A DNA stretch of 6,264 nt from Gammaproteobacteria bacterium. GTDB taxonomy: Bacteria > Pseudomonadota > Gammaproteobacteria > Enterobacterales > Alteromonadaceae. The notes under the pieces were generated by a model that was given only the letters and a program-made list of their open reading frames with translations, searched no databases and was not told where the DNA came from. The translations under genes were made by a program, and so were the position numbers. The stretch spans positions 1 through 6,264 of the forward strand of contig JAIXSW010000127.1 in assembly GCA_027484495.1 (NCBI GenBank), written 5' to 3'. Positions 1 to 5,795 of the stretch are shown here, in pieces. Position 1 is the first letter of the stretch; each line of letters begins with the position of its first letter.

Positions 1-99
1 CAGCCGGATCATGCTAAAGCGGATCCGCATCATACTTTTGCGACGTTGTAACCGGAGCACTCGCAAAGGCGCTTTATGCAGATGACGTAACAGTCTCAT
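1..99 (-). CDS. Start of an unidentified gene, cut by the left edge
   Basis: An open frame of 33 codons starts with ATG at 99 and runs without a stop off the window. The start is preceded by GAGG at a six-base spacing, a good ribosome binding site. The visible residues are strongly basic (nine Arg, two Lys) with alternating Leu, Ile and Met, and a second possible start (Met-Met, residues 23-24) lies inside. Such a basic N-terminus could precede a first membrane segment, as in sensor kinases or other inner-membrane proteins, but nothing family-specific is visible and I do not recognise it. It lies 166 bases beyond the cysQ stop on the same strand, so it may be read through from the cys operon or have its own promoter. 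A GATAAT hexamer (minus strand, 166-171) is a possible -10 but lacks a convincing -35. A seven-codon mini-frame with its own GAGGG starts at 119, and its stop overlaps this start as ATGA. The frame could also be fortuitous. Confidence 0.4.
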   Translation of the reverse strand, partial: MRLLRHLHKAPLRVLRLQRRKSMMRIRFSMIRL

Positions 100-244
100 T
101 CCGATCCTCGGGGTCGCATGCCACCCTCAGCAGCCGGATCTAACACGGCAACGGGCGGTCCAGCTATTATCCTTCGGAGCTGTAAAGAAAAACAGTATTA
201 TTTGCGGAAATTTTGACCCTGCTTTGGTCGAACCAGACTGTCGA
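100..244. other. Intergenic stretch downstream of cysQ
   Basis: These 145 bases have no convincing gene apart from the seven-codon mini-frame at 96-119 on the minus strand. The stretch has short inverted repeats (CAGCT at 161-165 with AGCTG at 178-182) and an AT-rich part at 166-213. The ten-base string CAGCCGGATC at 131-140 also occurs at 1-10. No T-tract terminator is visible on the minus strand, so transcription from cysQ could continue into the left-edge frame. Confidence 0.4.
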
Positions 245-264
245 TGTCAGCTGTTGTGCTGACA
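245..264 (-). other. Stem-loop directly after cysQ
   Basis: A perfect seven-base-pair stem (TGTCAGC at 245-251 paired with GCTGACA at 258-264, six-base loop) begins one base after the cysQ stop codon. On the transcribed strand it is followed by TCGACAGTCTGG and not by a run of T, so it does not look like an intrinsic terminator. It may protect the 3' end of the operon mRNA or act with Rho; that is inference. Confidence 0.45.
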
Positions 265-265
265 A

Positions 266-1063
266 TCAACAGTGAACTGGCTCCAGCACCCTGACCACAA
301 AATTGCCGTTACGCAGATTTTCACGCTGATAAGCCGGGCCTTCGATGCCGTCATAGCTGACGCTAGCCCCGGCTGCGGTGGCTATCACGTGGCCAGCGCC
401 GGTGTCCCATAACATGGTTGGGCCAAAGCGGGGATAGATGTGCGCTGCGCCCTCGGCAACCAGACAGAATTTTAACGAACTGCCAACAGCCACCAGTTCA
501 TGCAACGGAAACTGCTCAAGATACGGCTCTACTTCAGGCTGATAGTGGCTTTTACTGCCAACCAGCCGCACCGTTTCACCAGCTTTTGGCGCTATAGCCT
601 GGATCGCGCGTTCACCGCTACCGTCTGCAACAAATGCTCCCAGCCCTTGCGCACCGCTGTAAGTCTTGCCGAGCACCGGCGCATGGATCACACCGAGTAC
701 CGGCTCACCGGCGTCAATCAGTGCGATATTGACGGTAAATTCGCCATTGCGTTTGATAAATTCTTTGGTGCCATCCAGCGGGTCAACCAGCCAGAAGCGT
801 TGCCAGTGCTGGCGCTCGCTCCACGGAATATCGGCGGCCTCTTCGGACAACACCGGAATGTGCGGTGTCAGCGCCTGCAATTCGCGCATGATCAGCTGAT
901 GCGCGGCTAAATCGGCCGCTGTCAGCGGGCTGTCATCAGCTTTATGTTGCACATCAATGGCTTGAGGCTGGTTGTAAATTGCCAGAATGGCGTGACCGGC
1001 ATCGATGCTGATACGGCGGATCTGTGGCAACCAATGGCTAAGTTCAGCGGATGTCGTTAACAT
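266..1063 (-). CDS. cysQ: 3'(2'),5'-bisphosphate nucleotidase CysQ
   Basis: CysQ hydrolyses 3'-phosphoadenosine 5'-phosphate (PAP), the by-product of PAPS reduction, to AMP and phosphate; family members can also act on PAPS. This prevents PAP build-up and tunes PAPS levels. The 265-residue protein belongs to the Mg-dependent, Li-sensitive inositol monophosphatase superfamily. Metal ligands are visible: Glu74/Glu75 in VLSEE, the DPLDGT motif at 94-99 within WLVDPLDGTKEFIKRNGEF, and Asp220 in the LWDTGAGH motif. GSSLKFCLVAEG at 194-205 is also typical of CysQ. E. coli CysQ is about 246 residues; the excess is mainly a longer N-terminus and a C-terminal tail. The ATG lies 15 bases after the cysC stop with a weak AGGGA about ten bases upstream, so it is the last recognised gene of the operon. 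CysQ next to cysC fits removal of PAP where PAPS is made. Confidence 0.95.
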   Translation of the reverse strand: MLTTSAELSHWLPQIRRISIDAGHAILAIYNQPQAIDVQHKADDSPLTAADLAAHQLIMRELQALTPHIPVLSEEAADIPWSERQHWQRFWLVDPLDGTKEFIKRNGEFTVNIALIDAGEPVLGVIHAPVLGKTYSGAQGLGAFVADGSGERAIQAIAPKAGETVRLVGSKSHYQPEVEPYLEQFPLHELVAVGSSLKFCLVAEGAAHIYPRFGPTMLWDTGAGHVIATAAGASVSYDGIEGPAYQRENLRNGNFVVRVLEPVHC

Positions 1064-1078
1064 TCAGGAAGGTCCCTG

Positions 1079-1708
1079 TCAGGATTGTGGCTGGATAATG
1101 CCACGTTGCTGCAGTAATTTCAGCAACTGCTGCACACTGTCATCCAGTGACAGGACACCAGTGTCGAGGCTAATCTCCGGCTGTAGCGGCGCTTCGTAAG
1201 GGTCTGAAATACCTGTGAAATTGGCGATTTCACCACGACGGGCTTTCTGATACAGGCCTTTGACGTCACGCTGCTCACAGACATCCAGCGAGGTGGCGAC
1301 ATGGACTTCAATAAAGCGGCCTTCCGGCAAGCTGGCGCGAATAGCATCGCGCTGGCTACGCAGCGGCGAGACAAAAGCGCTCAGTACGATCAAGCCGGCA
1401 TCCAGCATCAGCCCGGCTACAGCGCCAACCCGGCGCAGGTTTTCATTGCGGTCGGCTTCGCTGAAGCCTAAACCGGCACACAAGCCATGGCGCACGTTAT
1501 CGCCATCCAGCAGATAGGTGTGGGCACCGCGCTGCAGCAACGCCTGCTCTAAAGCGCCGGCGACCGTCGATTTGCCGGCACCGCTTAAACCGGTAAACCA
1601 TAACACCACCGCTTGCTGCTGTTTCTGCGCTTCGCGCTCGGTGCGGCCAACGGCATGTTGTTGCCAAACGATGTTATTGGCGTTGATTGACGCTGGATCC
1701 TGACCCAT
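1079..1708 (-). CDS. cysC: Adenylyl-sulfate (APS) kinase CysC
   Basis: CysC transfers phosphate from ATP to the 3'-hydroxyl of adenosine 5'-phosphosulfate to form PAPS, the second activation step of sulfate assimilation in the cytoplasm. The protein has 209 residues, close to the roughly 200 of E. coli CysC, and is a stand-alone kinase not fused to CysN. Visible motifs are the P-loop GLSGAGKS at 40-47, the APS-binding DGDNVRHGL at 68-76, the Arg/Asn-rich FSEADRNENLRR at 82-93, and the SAFVSP segment with Ser114 at the position of the serine phosphorylated in E. coli. The KGLYQKARRG lid segment at 150-159 and the FTGISDPYE loop follow. The ATG is preceded by GAAGG about ten bases upstream, and it lies 17 bases after the cysN stop, consistent with one transcript. 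All expected residues are present, so the enzyme should be functional. Confidence 0.96.
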   Translation of the reverse strand: MGQDPASINANNIVWQQHAVGRTEREAQKQQQAVVLWFTGLSGAGKSTVAGALEQALLQRGAHTYLLDGDNVRHGLCAGLGFSEADRNENLRRVGAVAGLMLDAGLIVLSAFVSPLRSQRDAIRASLPEGRFIEVHVATSLDVCEQRDVKGLYQKARRGEIANFTGISDPYEAPLQPEISLDTGVLSLDDSVQQLLKLLQQRGIIQPQS

Positions 1709-1725
1709 CTGCTGTTTGCCTTCTA

Positions 1726-3135
1726 TTACAACTTACTGATATCAACCGCCTGCCAGTGCGGGAAATGTTTACGCACTAAAGCGTTGAATTCCAGCTCAAA
1801 AGCACTGAACTCAGTCCGGCTGCTGCTTGACGCCAGCGCACTGTCGACCATACCGGCACCGACGGTGATATTGCTTAACCGGTCGATAAAAATAAAGCCA
1901 CCGGTGTCGCGGTTTTTGCTGTATGGGTCAAACACCACAGCTTCGGTCAGTTCCAGCTCAACCAGCGCGATGCTATTGAGATTCAGCTCAGTCGCAGCGC
2001 CTTCAGCCAGCGTATTCACATCGATGCTGTGCGCAATGGCGGTGACTGTGCCCGGCACTTTTTTCGTGCCGAGTTTGATATTGTATTGCTTGCCGATAGT
2101 CAGTGGTTCTTCGTGCATCCACACCACTTTGGCCAAAATCCGGTTCGACACGCTGGCATGGTGTTGCGCAGGAACTATCACATCGCCACGGCTGATGTCG
2201 ATTTCATCAGTCAGCGTCAATGTCACCGCCTGACCGGCATAAGCCTCTGGCAATTCGCCATCGAAGGTCACGATGGATTTTACTACTGAGCCTTTACCTG
2301 ACGGCAAGGCAACCACGGCATCACCGACTTTAAAACTGCCGGATGCGACAGTACCGGCAAAACCACGGAAGTCCAGATTAGGCCGGCTGACATACTGCAC
2401 CGGCAGGCGCGCTTCAAAGCCATGATTAAAGCCAGTGACCGGCGCATCTTCTAATAACGCCAGCAACGTCGGGCCCTGATACCAAGGCGCTTGCGCCGAG
2501 CGGTTGACCACGTTGTCGCCGTTCAACGCCGACAGCGGCACAAACTGAATATCCGGCACCTGCAGCTGCGCCGCAAACGCTAAATACTCTTGGCGGATCT
2601 CGTCATAACGCGCTTCCGAGAAGCCAACCAGATCCATCTTATTGATGGCCACGACAAACTGCTTAATGCCCAGCAGCGCACAGATAAAGCTGTGGCGGCG
2701 GGTCTGCACCTGCACACCGTAGCGCGCGTCAACCAGAATAATCGCCAGGTCGCAGTTCGAAGCGCCGGTCGCCATATTGCGGGTGTACTGCTCATGGCCC
2801 GGTGTATCGGCAATGATAAACTTGCGTTTGGACGTGGAGAAATAACGGTACGCCACATCGATGGTAATACCTTGCTCACGTTCAGCCTGTAAACCGTCGA
2901 CCAGTAACGCCAAATCAATGGCTTCACCGGTAGTGCCGTGGGTTTTGCTGTCTTTATGCAAAGCCGCCAGCTGGTCTTCATAAATCTGTGCACTGTCGTG
3001 CAGCAAACGGCCAATCAGGGTGCTTTTGCCATCATCGACCGAGCCACAGGTTAAAAACTTCAGCAATGATTTGTGCTGTTGCTGCTTGAGGTATTCTTCG
3101 ATCCCCAGCTGTTCGAGTTCAATTGCGACTGACAT
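1726..3135 (-). CDS. cysN: Sulfate adenylyltransferase subunit 1 (GTPase), CysN
   Basis: CysN is the GTPase subunit of ATP sulfurylase. It couples GTP hydrolysis to APS formation from ATP and sulfate, which CysD catalyses. The 469-residue protein (E. coli 475) is an EF-Tu-like GTPase: G1 GSVDDGKST at 31-39, switch region EQGITIDVAYRYF at 87-99, G3 DTPGH at 110-114, G4 NKMD at 165-168 and SALNGDN at 202-208. EF-Tu-like beta-barrel domains follow, from about residue 240 to the end. The C-terminus ends without a fused APS kinase, and cysC is separate downstream. Its ATG overlaps the cysD stop by one base (TGATG), with TGAGGG nine bases upstream inside the cysD 3' end. This arrangement suggests translational coupling and balanced synthesis of the two subunits. 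Confidence 0.97.
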   Translation of the reverse strand: MSVAIELEQLGIEEYLKQQQHKSLLKFLTCGSVDDGKSTLIGRLLHDSAQIYEDQLAALHKDSKTHGTTGEAIDLALLVDGLQAEREQGITIDVAYRYFSTSKRKFIIADTPGHEQYTRNMATGASNCDLAIILVDARYGVQVQTRRHSFICALLGIKQFVVAINKMDLVGFSEARYDEIRQEYLAFAAQLQVPDIQFVPLSALNGDNVVNRSAQAPWYQGPTLLALLEDAPVTGFNHGFEARLPVQYVSRPNLDFRGFAGTVASGSFKVGDAVVALPSGKGSVVKSIVTFDGELPEAYAGQAVTLTLTDEIDISRGDVIVPAQHHASVSNRILAKVVWMHEEPLTIGKQYNIKLGTKKVPGTVTAIAHSIDVNTLAEGAATELNLNSIALVELELTEAVVFDPYSKNRDTGGFIFIDRLSNITVGAGMVDSALASSSSRTEFSAFELEFNALVRKHFPHWQAVDISKL

Positions 3136-4037
3136 CAGAAATAGCCCTCACGTTTTTTCTTTTCCATCGACCCACTGGAATCGCTGTCAATGACCCGGCC
3201 TTGCCGTTCACTGGAGCGCGATAACAACATCTCTTCAATAATGCCGGTTAACGTCGTCGCTTCCGACTCCACAGCACCGGTCAACGGGTAACAGCCTAAA
3301 GTCCGGAAACGCACCAGTTTCTGCTCCGGTACTTCGCCCGGATTAAGCGGCATCCGGTCATCGTCGACCATAATCAGGGTGCCATTGCGTTCAACCACCG
3401 GGCGGTGCGCAGCAAAATACAGCGGCACTATGTCGATGTTTTCCTGATAGATGTATTGCCAGATATCCAGCTCAGTCCAGTTCGACAGTGGGAACACGCG
3501 GATACTTTCGCCTTTGTTGACCTGACCGTTGTAGGTATGCCACAGCTCAGGCCGTTGGTTTTTCGGATCCCAGCGGTGGTACTGGTCACGGAATGAATAG
3601 ATCCGCTCTTTGGCGCGGGATTTTTCTTCGTCACGACGCGCACCACCAAAAGCAGCGTCGAAACCATATTTGTTCAGCGCTTGTTTCAGGCCTTCGGTTT
3701 TCATCACGTCGGTGTGCTTGGCACTGCCGAAAGTGAATGGGTTCATCCCCATTGCCAGACCTTCCGGGTTTTTGTGCACGATCAGTTCAAAATCGTAGTC
3801 TTTGGCCAAGCGATCACGGAACGCGATCATCTCGCGGAATTTCCAGTCGGTATCGACATGCAGCAGCGGGAACGGGATCTTGCCCGGATAAAAAGCTTTG
3901 CGCGCCAGATGCAGCAGCACCGACGAGTCTTTACCAATCGAATACAGCATGACCGGATTATCAAATTCGGCCGCTACTTCACGGAAAATCTGAATACTTT
4001 CCGCTTCAAGCTGTTGTAAGTGCGTTAGGGTCGGCAT
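3135..4037 (-). CDS. cysD: Sulfate adenylyltransferase subunit 2, CysD
   Basis: CysD is the catalytic subunit of ATP sulfurylase, forming APS and pyrophosphate from ATP and sulfate with CysN. It belongs to the PP-loop/adenine nucleotide alpha-hydrolase group; the SIGKDSS loop is at 34-40 of the 300-residue product. FGGARRDEEKSRAKER, RVFPLSNWTELDIWQYI, RFRTLGCYPLTGAVES and the C-terminal KKREGYF are near-identical to E. coli CysD. I chose the ATG at 4037. The frame stays open upstream to a TTG at 4067, but that has no ribosome binding site, whereas the ATG has AAGG eight bases upstream. The MPTLTHLQQLEAES start also matches the family N-terminus and length (E. coli 302). One local difference from E. 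coli is Asp in HVDTDWKFREM, where E. coli has Gly. The gene follows cysG after 84 bases and overlaps cysN. Confidence 0.97.
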   Translation of the reverse strand: MPTLTHLQQLEAESIQIFREVAAEFDNPVMLYSIGKDSSVLLHLARKAFYPGKIPFPLLHVDTDWKFREMIAFRDRLAKDYDFELIVHKNPEGLAMGMNPFTFGSAKHTDVMKTEGLKQALNKYGFDAAFGGARRDEEKSRAKERIYSFRDQYHRWDPKNQRPELWHTYNGQVNKGESIRVFPLSNWTELDIWQYIYQENIDIVPLYFAAHRPVVERNGTLIMVDDDRMPLNPGEVPEQKLVRFRTLGCYPLTGAVESEATTLTGIIEEMLLSRSSERQGRVIDSDSSGSMEKKKREGYF

Positions 4038-4044
4038 ATCAGTT

Positions 4045-4050
4045 ACCTTG
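4045..4050 (-). promoter_or_regulatory. Ribosome binding site that decides the cysD start
   Basis: CAAGGT on the minus strand has its AAGG core eight bases from the ATG at 4037. The alternative in-frame TTG at 4067 has no comparable purine-rich sequence upstream, so the ATG is favoured. Confidence 0.65.
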
Positions 4051-4087
4051 CTATAAAAACTAGTCAATTCAATCAGTTTGATCTGCT

Positions 4088-4107
4088 GCGCAGCATCAGT
4101 TCTGCGC
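4088..4107 (-). other. Hairpin in the cysG-cysD gap
   Basis: GCGCAG at 4088-4093 pairs with CTGCGC at 4102-4107 across an eight-base loop, and GCTGCGCAGC at 4085-4094 is itself a perfect palindrome. There is no T-run after it on the transcribed strand, so it is not an obvious terminator. A role as an mRNA processing or stability element separating cysG from cysDNC is possible but speculative. The rest of the 84-base gap is AT-rich, and I see no convincing internal promoter. Confidence 0.35.
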
Positions 4108-4121
4108 CAGTTGTTTCTGCA

Positions 4122-5531
4122 TCAATGCAGCGGCGTGATCTGCGCACGCGGCACTTGTGCGCCATACCAGGCCAATTTTTGTTGCAGCGCCACCACTTCA
4201 CCAATCACCAGCAAGGCCGGCGATTGCACCTGATGCTGGTCAATCAATGCTGCCAGTTGCCCCAGCGTGCCGGTGAACACCCGCTGCTCTGGCCGGGTGC
4301 CGTTTTCCAGAATGGCAACCGGCGTGTCTGCTGATCGACCTGCAGTCAGCAGCTGCGCCTGAATATGCGCCGATTTCATCAGGCCCATATAAATCACTAA
4401 GGTTTGGTTCGGCCGGCTCAGGCTTTGCCAGTCCGGCTCTTTGCCGTCTTTCTGGCAATGTCCGGTGACAAACTGCACCGCCTGCGCATAGTCGCGGTGC
4501 GTCAGCGGAATACCGGCATAAGCGGCGCAACCTGCGGCGGCGGTAATGCCCGGCACCACCTGAAACGGGATTTGATGCGGCAACAACACTTCGATTTCTT
4601 CCGCGCCCCGGCCAAAAATAAACGGATCCCCGCCTTTTAACCGGCAGATTTTTTTGCCTTCCAGTGCCAGCTTCACCAACAGTGCGTTGGTCTCTTCCTG
4701 TGCGACCGAGTGCGCACCGGCTTTTTTGCCAACACAGATGAGCTCGGCGTCACGGCGTACCAGCGCCATAATCGGTGCTGAGACTAAATAGTCGTACACC
4801 ACCACATCGGCTTGTTGCATCAGCTGTAGCGCTTTGAGCGTCAATAACTCCGGATCGCCTGGACCGGCGCCGACGACAAAGACTTCGCCGCGCAGTGGCT
4901 GATGGCCGTCGAGCATTTGTTCCAAAGTATCTTCGGCGGCCTGTGGCTGGCCACTTTGCAGCAAGCTCACCACTTTCGAGCTGAATACCTGTTCGTAAAA
5001 CTGGCGGCGGGCAGCGAAATTATCCAGCTTCTGTTGCACGTTTTTGCGGAACTTGCCAACCAGCGCAGCCAAAGGCCCCAGGTGCTGCGGTAGCAACGTT
5101 TCCAACTGTTCGCGCAGCCGGCGCACCAGCACGGGCGCAGTGCCGCCGCTGGAAATCGCGATTTGAATGGGCGCACGGTTAATAATGGAGGGGAAAATAA
5201 ACTCGCATTTGTCCTGATCGTCGACGGTGTTGACCCAAACCTGACGCGCCGTGGCGGCCTGATGCACTGCTGCATTGACAGCATCATCGTCCGTCGCGGC
5301 AATCACCAGCCAATGACCGGAAATTTGCGCAGGCTGAAAGTCGCCCTGCAGCAGCACGGCTTTGCCCTGTGTGGCCCAATGCTGAAATTCCGTTTCAAAC
5401 TGATGGGACACCACGGTCAGCACCGCGCCGGCATCCAGCAGCGCCCGCGCTTTGCGCAAAGCGACATGGCCACCGCCTATCAGCAGCACGGCTTTGCCGG
5501 TCAAATCAGTAAAAATCGGTAAATACTGCAC
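4122..5531 (-). CDS. cysG: Siroheme synthase CysG (bifunctional)
   Basis: CysG makes siroheme, the cofactor of sulfite and nitrite reductases, from uroporphyrinogen III. The N-terminal half is an NAD-dependent precorrin-2 dehydrogenase/sirohydrochlorin ferrochelatase: the nucleotide-binding GGGHVALRKA is at 19-28, Asp104 matches the catalytic aspartate of the Salmonella enzyme, and Ser128 in ISSGGTAP matches its phosphorylated serine. The C-terminal half, from about 215, is an S-adenosylmethionine uroporphyrinogen-III methyltransferase, with GAGPGDPELLT at 221-231, VVYDYLVS, LKGGDPFIFGRGAEE at 298-312, VPGITAAAGCAAY and the YMGL motif at 381-384. Length is 469 residues against 457 in E. coli, with both domains intact. 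The start is GTG at 5531: MQYLPIF matches the family N-terminus, and no ATG, GTG or TTG lies further upstream in frame before a stop. It is the first gene of the operon, so siroheme supply is tied to sulfate activation. Confidence 0.96.
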   Translation of the reverse strand: MQYLPIFTDLTGKAVLLIGGGHVALRKARALLDAGAVLTVVSHQFETEFQHWATQGKAVLLQGDFQPAQISGHWLVIAATDDDAVNAAVHQAATARQVWVNTVDDQDKCEFIFPSIINRAPIQIAISSGGTAPVLVRRLREQLETLLPQHLGPLAALVGKFRKNVQQKLDNFAARRQFYEQVFSSKVVSLLQSGQPQAAEDTLEQMLDGHQPLRGEVFVVGAGPGDPELLTLKALQLMQQADVVVYDYLVSAPIMALVRRDAELICVGKKAGAHSVAQEETNALLVKLALEGKKICRLKGGDPFIFGRGAEEIEVLLPHQIPFQVVPGITAAAGCAAYAGIPLTHRDYAQAVQFVTGHCQKDGKEPDWQSLSRPNQTLVIYMGLMKSAHIQAQLLTAGRSADTPVAILENGTRPEQRVFTGTLGQLAALIDQHQVQSPALLVIGEVVALQQKLAWYGAQVPRAQITPLH

Positions 5532-5538
5532 GCTCAGG

Positions 5539-5544
5539 TCCCCA
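5539..5544 (-). promoter_or_regulatory. Ribosome binding site for the cysG GTG start
   Basis: TGGGGA on the minus strand lies seven bases before the GTG at 5531. It is a partial Shine-Dalgarno match and supports GTG as the cysG start. The combination of GTG and a non-ideal site may lower CysG yield relative to the downstream enzymes; this is inference. Confidence 0.5.
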
Positions 5545-5587
5545 CGGGCTCTTGCCTTGGTCAGGCTCAGATCATCGACGCACCATA

Positions 5588-5608
5588 CTGTATTTCAGCA
5601 AAACACAG
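5588..5608 (-). other. Leader hairpin upstream of cysG
   Basis: CTGTATTT at 5588-5595 pairs with AAACACAG at 5601-5608 as an eight-pair stem (one G-U wobble in the transcript) around a five-base loop. It lies in the untranslated leader about 57 bases before the cysG start and covers the end of a nine-codon mini-frame. No T-tract follows, so it is not an intrinsic terminator by itself, and I could not match it to a known riboswitch. Confidence 0.4.
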
Positions 5609-5624
5609 CGGGGTTATCCAACAT
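5595..5624 (-). CDS. Putative nine-residue leader peptide ORF
   Basis: ATG at 5624 opens a nine-codon frame, MLDNPAVFC, with its only Cys codon directly before the TGA. If the candidate promoter at 5632-5661 is used, transcription would start at about 5624-5626, so the ATG would sit at or almost at the 5' end of the mRNA, as in a leaderless message. There is no Shine-Dalgarno sequence. A Cys-ending leader peptide ahead of a cysteine-pathway operon is suggestive, but a frame this short can easily arise by chance. Confidence 0.15.
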   Translation of the reverse strand: MLDNPAVFC

Positions 5625-5631
5625 GGCTGCG

Positions 5632-5661
5632 ATATTAGACGTCTAAACGTCCTGAATCCAA
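5632..5661 (-). promoter_or_regulatory. Candidate promoter of the cysGDNCQ operon
   Basis: On the minus strand, TTGGAT (5656-5661) and TAATAT (5632-5637) are separated by 18 bases, giving a sigma-70-like arrangement with three of six and four of six consensus matches. It lies about 100 bases upstream of the cysG GTG and downstream of the sstT terminator. The MetJ-like boxes fill most of the spacer and touch the -10, the expected position for a repressor operator. I could not define a CysB site, whose consensus is too loose to call by eye. Confidence 0.5.
5637..5652. promoter_or_regulatory. Candidate MetJ operator (two tandem met boxes)
   Basis: The plus strand reads AGACGTCT followed directly by AAACGTCC. 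The first is an exact match to the eight-base met box consensus AGACGTCT and the second matches six of eight positions. Two or more contiguous eight-base boxes are what MetJ dimers, with S-adenosylmethionine as corepressor, bind cooperatively in E. coli. The flanking eight-mers on both sides (5629-5636 and 5653-5660) do not match, so the site would have two boxes. The first box is the core of a 12-base perfect palindrome at 5635-5646. The position within the promoter spacer implies repression of the whole operon when S-adenosylmethionine is plentiful. Whether this organism has metJ cannot be seen here. Confidence 0.65.
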
Positions 5662-5744
5662 GAAGCAAATCGGCTCAGATATAACTAAAAGGAATTAGCG
5701 ACTTGGTTTTCGGACTTTAAGCGGGAACTCAGACCGGCAGGGCT

Positions 5745-5784
5745 AAATCAGAACAACAGGCCGGCATCTGTCGATACCGGCCTG
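5745..5784 (-). terminator. Terminator of sstT
   Basis: CAGGCCGG at 5757-5764 pairs perfectly with CCGGCCTG at 5777-5784 (eight pairs, twelve-base loop), starting 11 bases after the sstT stop. On the transcribed strand the stem is followed by TTGTTCTGATTT, a T-rich but interrupted tail, so this is a probable intrinsic terminator of moderate strength. It would separate sstT from the cys operon. Confidence 0.7.
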
Positions 5785-5795
5785 GCAATAACAAC

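Noticed and set aside
1..72. Plus-strand frames at the left edge (MLKRIRI... from 11, and a frame ending at 51)
   Set aside because: The first is 24 codons without a ribosome site, and the second has no start in view. Neither is better supported than the minus-strand frame.
500..910. Plus-strand open frame of 136 codons
   Set aside because: It lies opposite cysQ, which is fully conserved in the other strand; the translation shows no family features and is a shadow.
1784..2289. Plus-strand open frames of 149 and 86 codons
   Set aside because: Both lie opposite the cysN C-terminal domains and have no recognisable motifs or supporting ribosome sites.
2580..3014. Minus-strand frame of 144 codons in another phase of cysN
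   Set aside because: It overlaps the well-conserved GTPase domain of CysN in a different phase; low complexity and no family match by eye.
4038..4121. Possible internal promoter before cysD (TTGACT and TATAGC near 4053-4071)
   Set aside because: The two hexamers are only about six bases apart and no correctly spaced -35 is present.
5163..5522. Plus-strand frame of 119 codons opposite the cysG N-terminal domain
   Set aside because: It is the antisense of the conserved dehydrogenase domain and has no independent evidence.
5532..5640. Possible riboswitch in the cysG leader
   Set aside because: I could not find the conserved core of a SAM or cobalamin riboswitch, only one simple hairpin.
5564..5680. 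Repeated GGCTCAGAT at 5564-5572 and 5672-5680, with a further GCTCAG at 5532-5537
   Set aside because: Short, irregularly spaced and not placed consistently relative to the promoter; not enough to call an operator.
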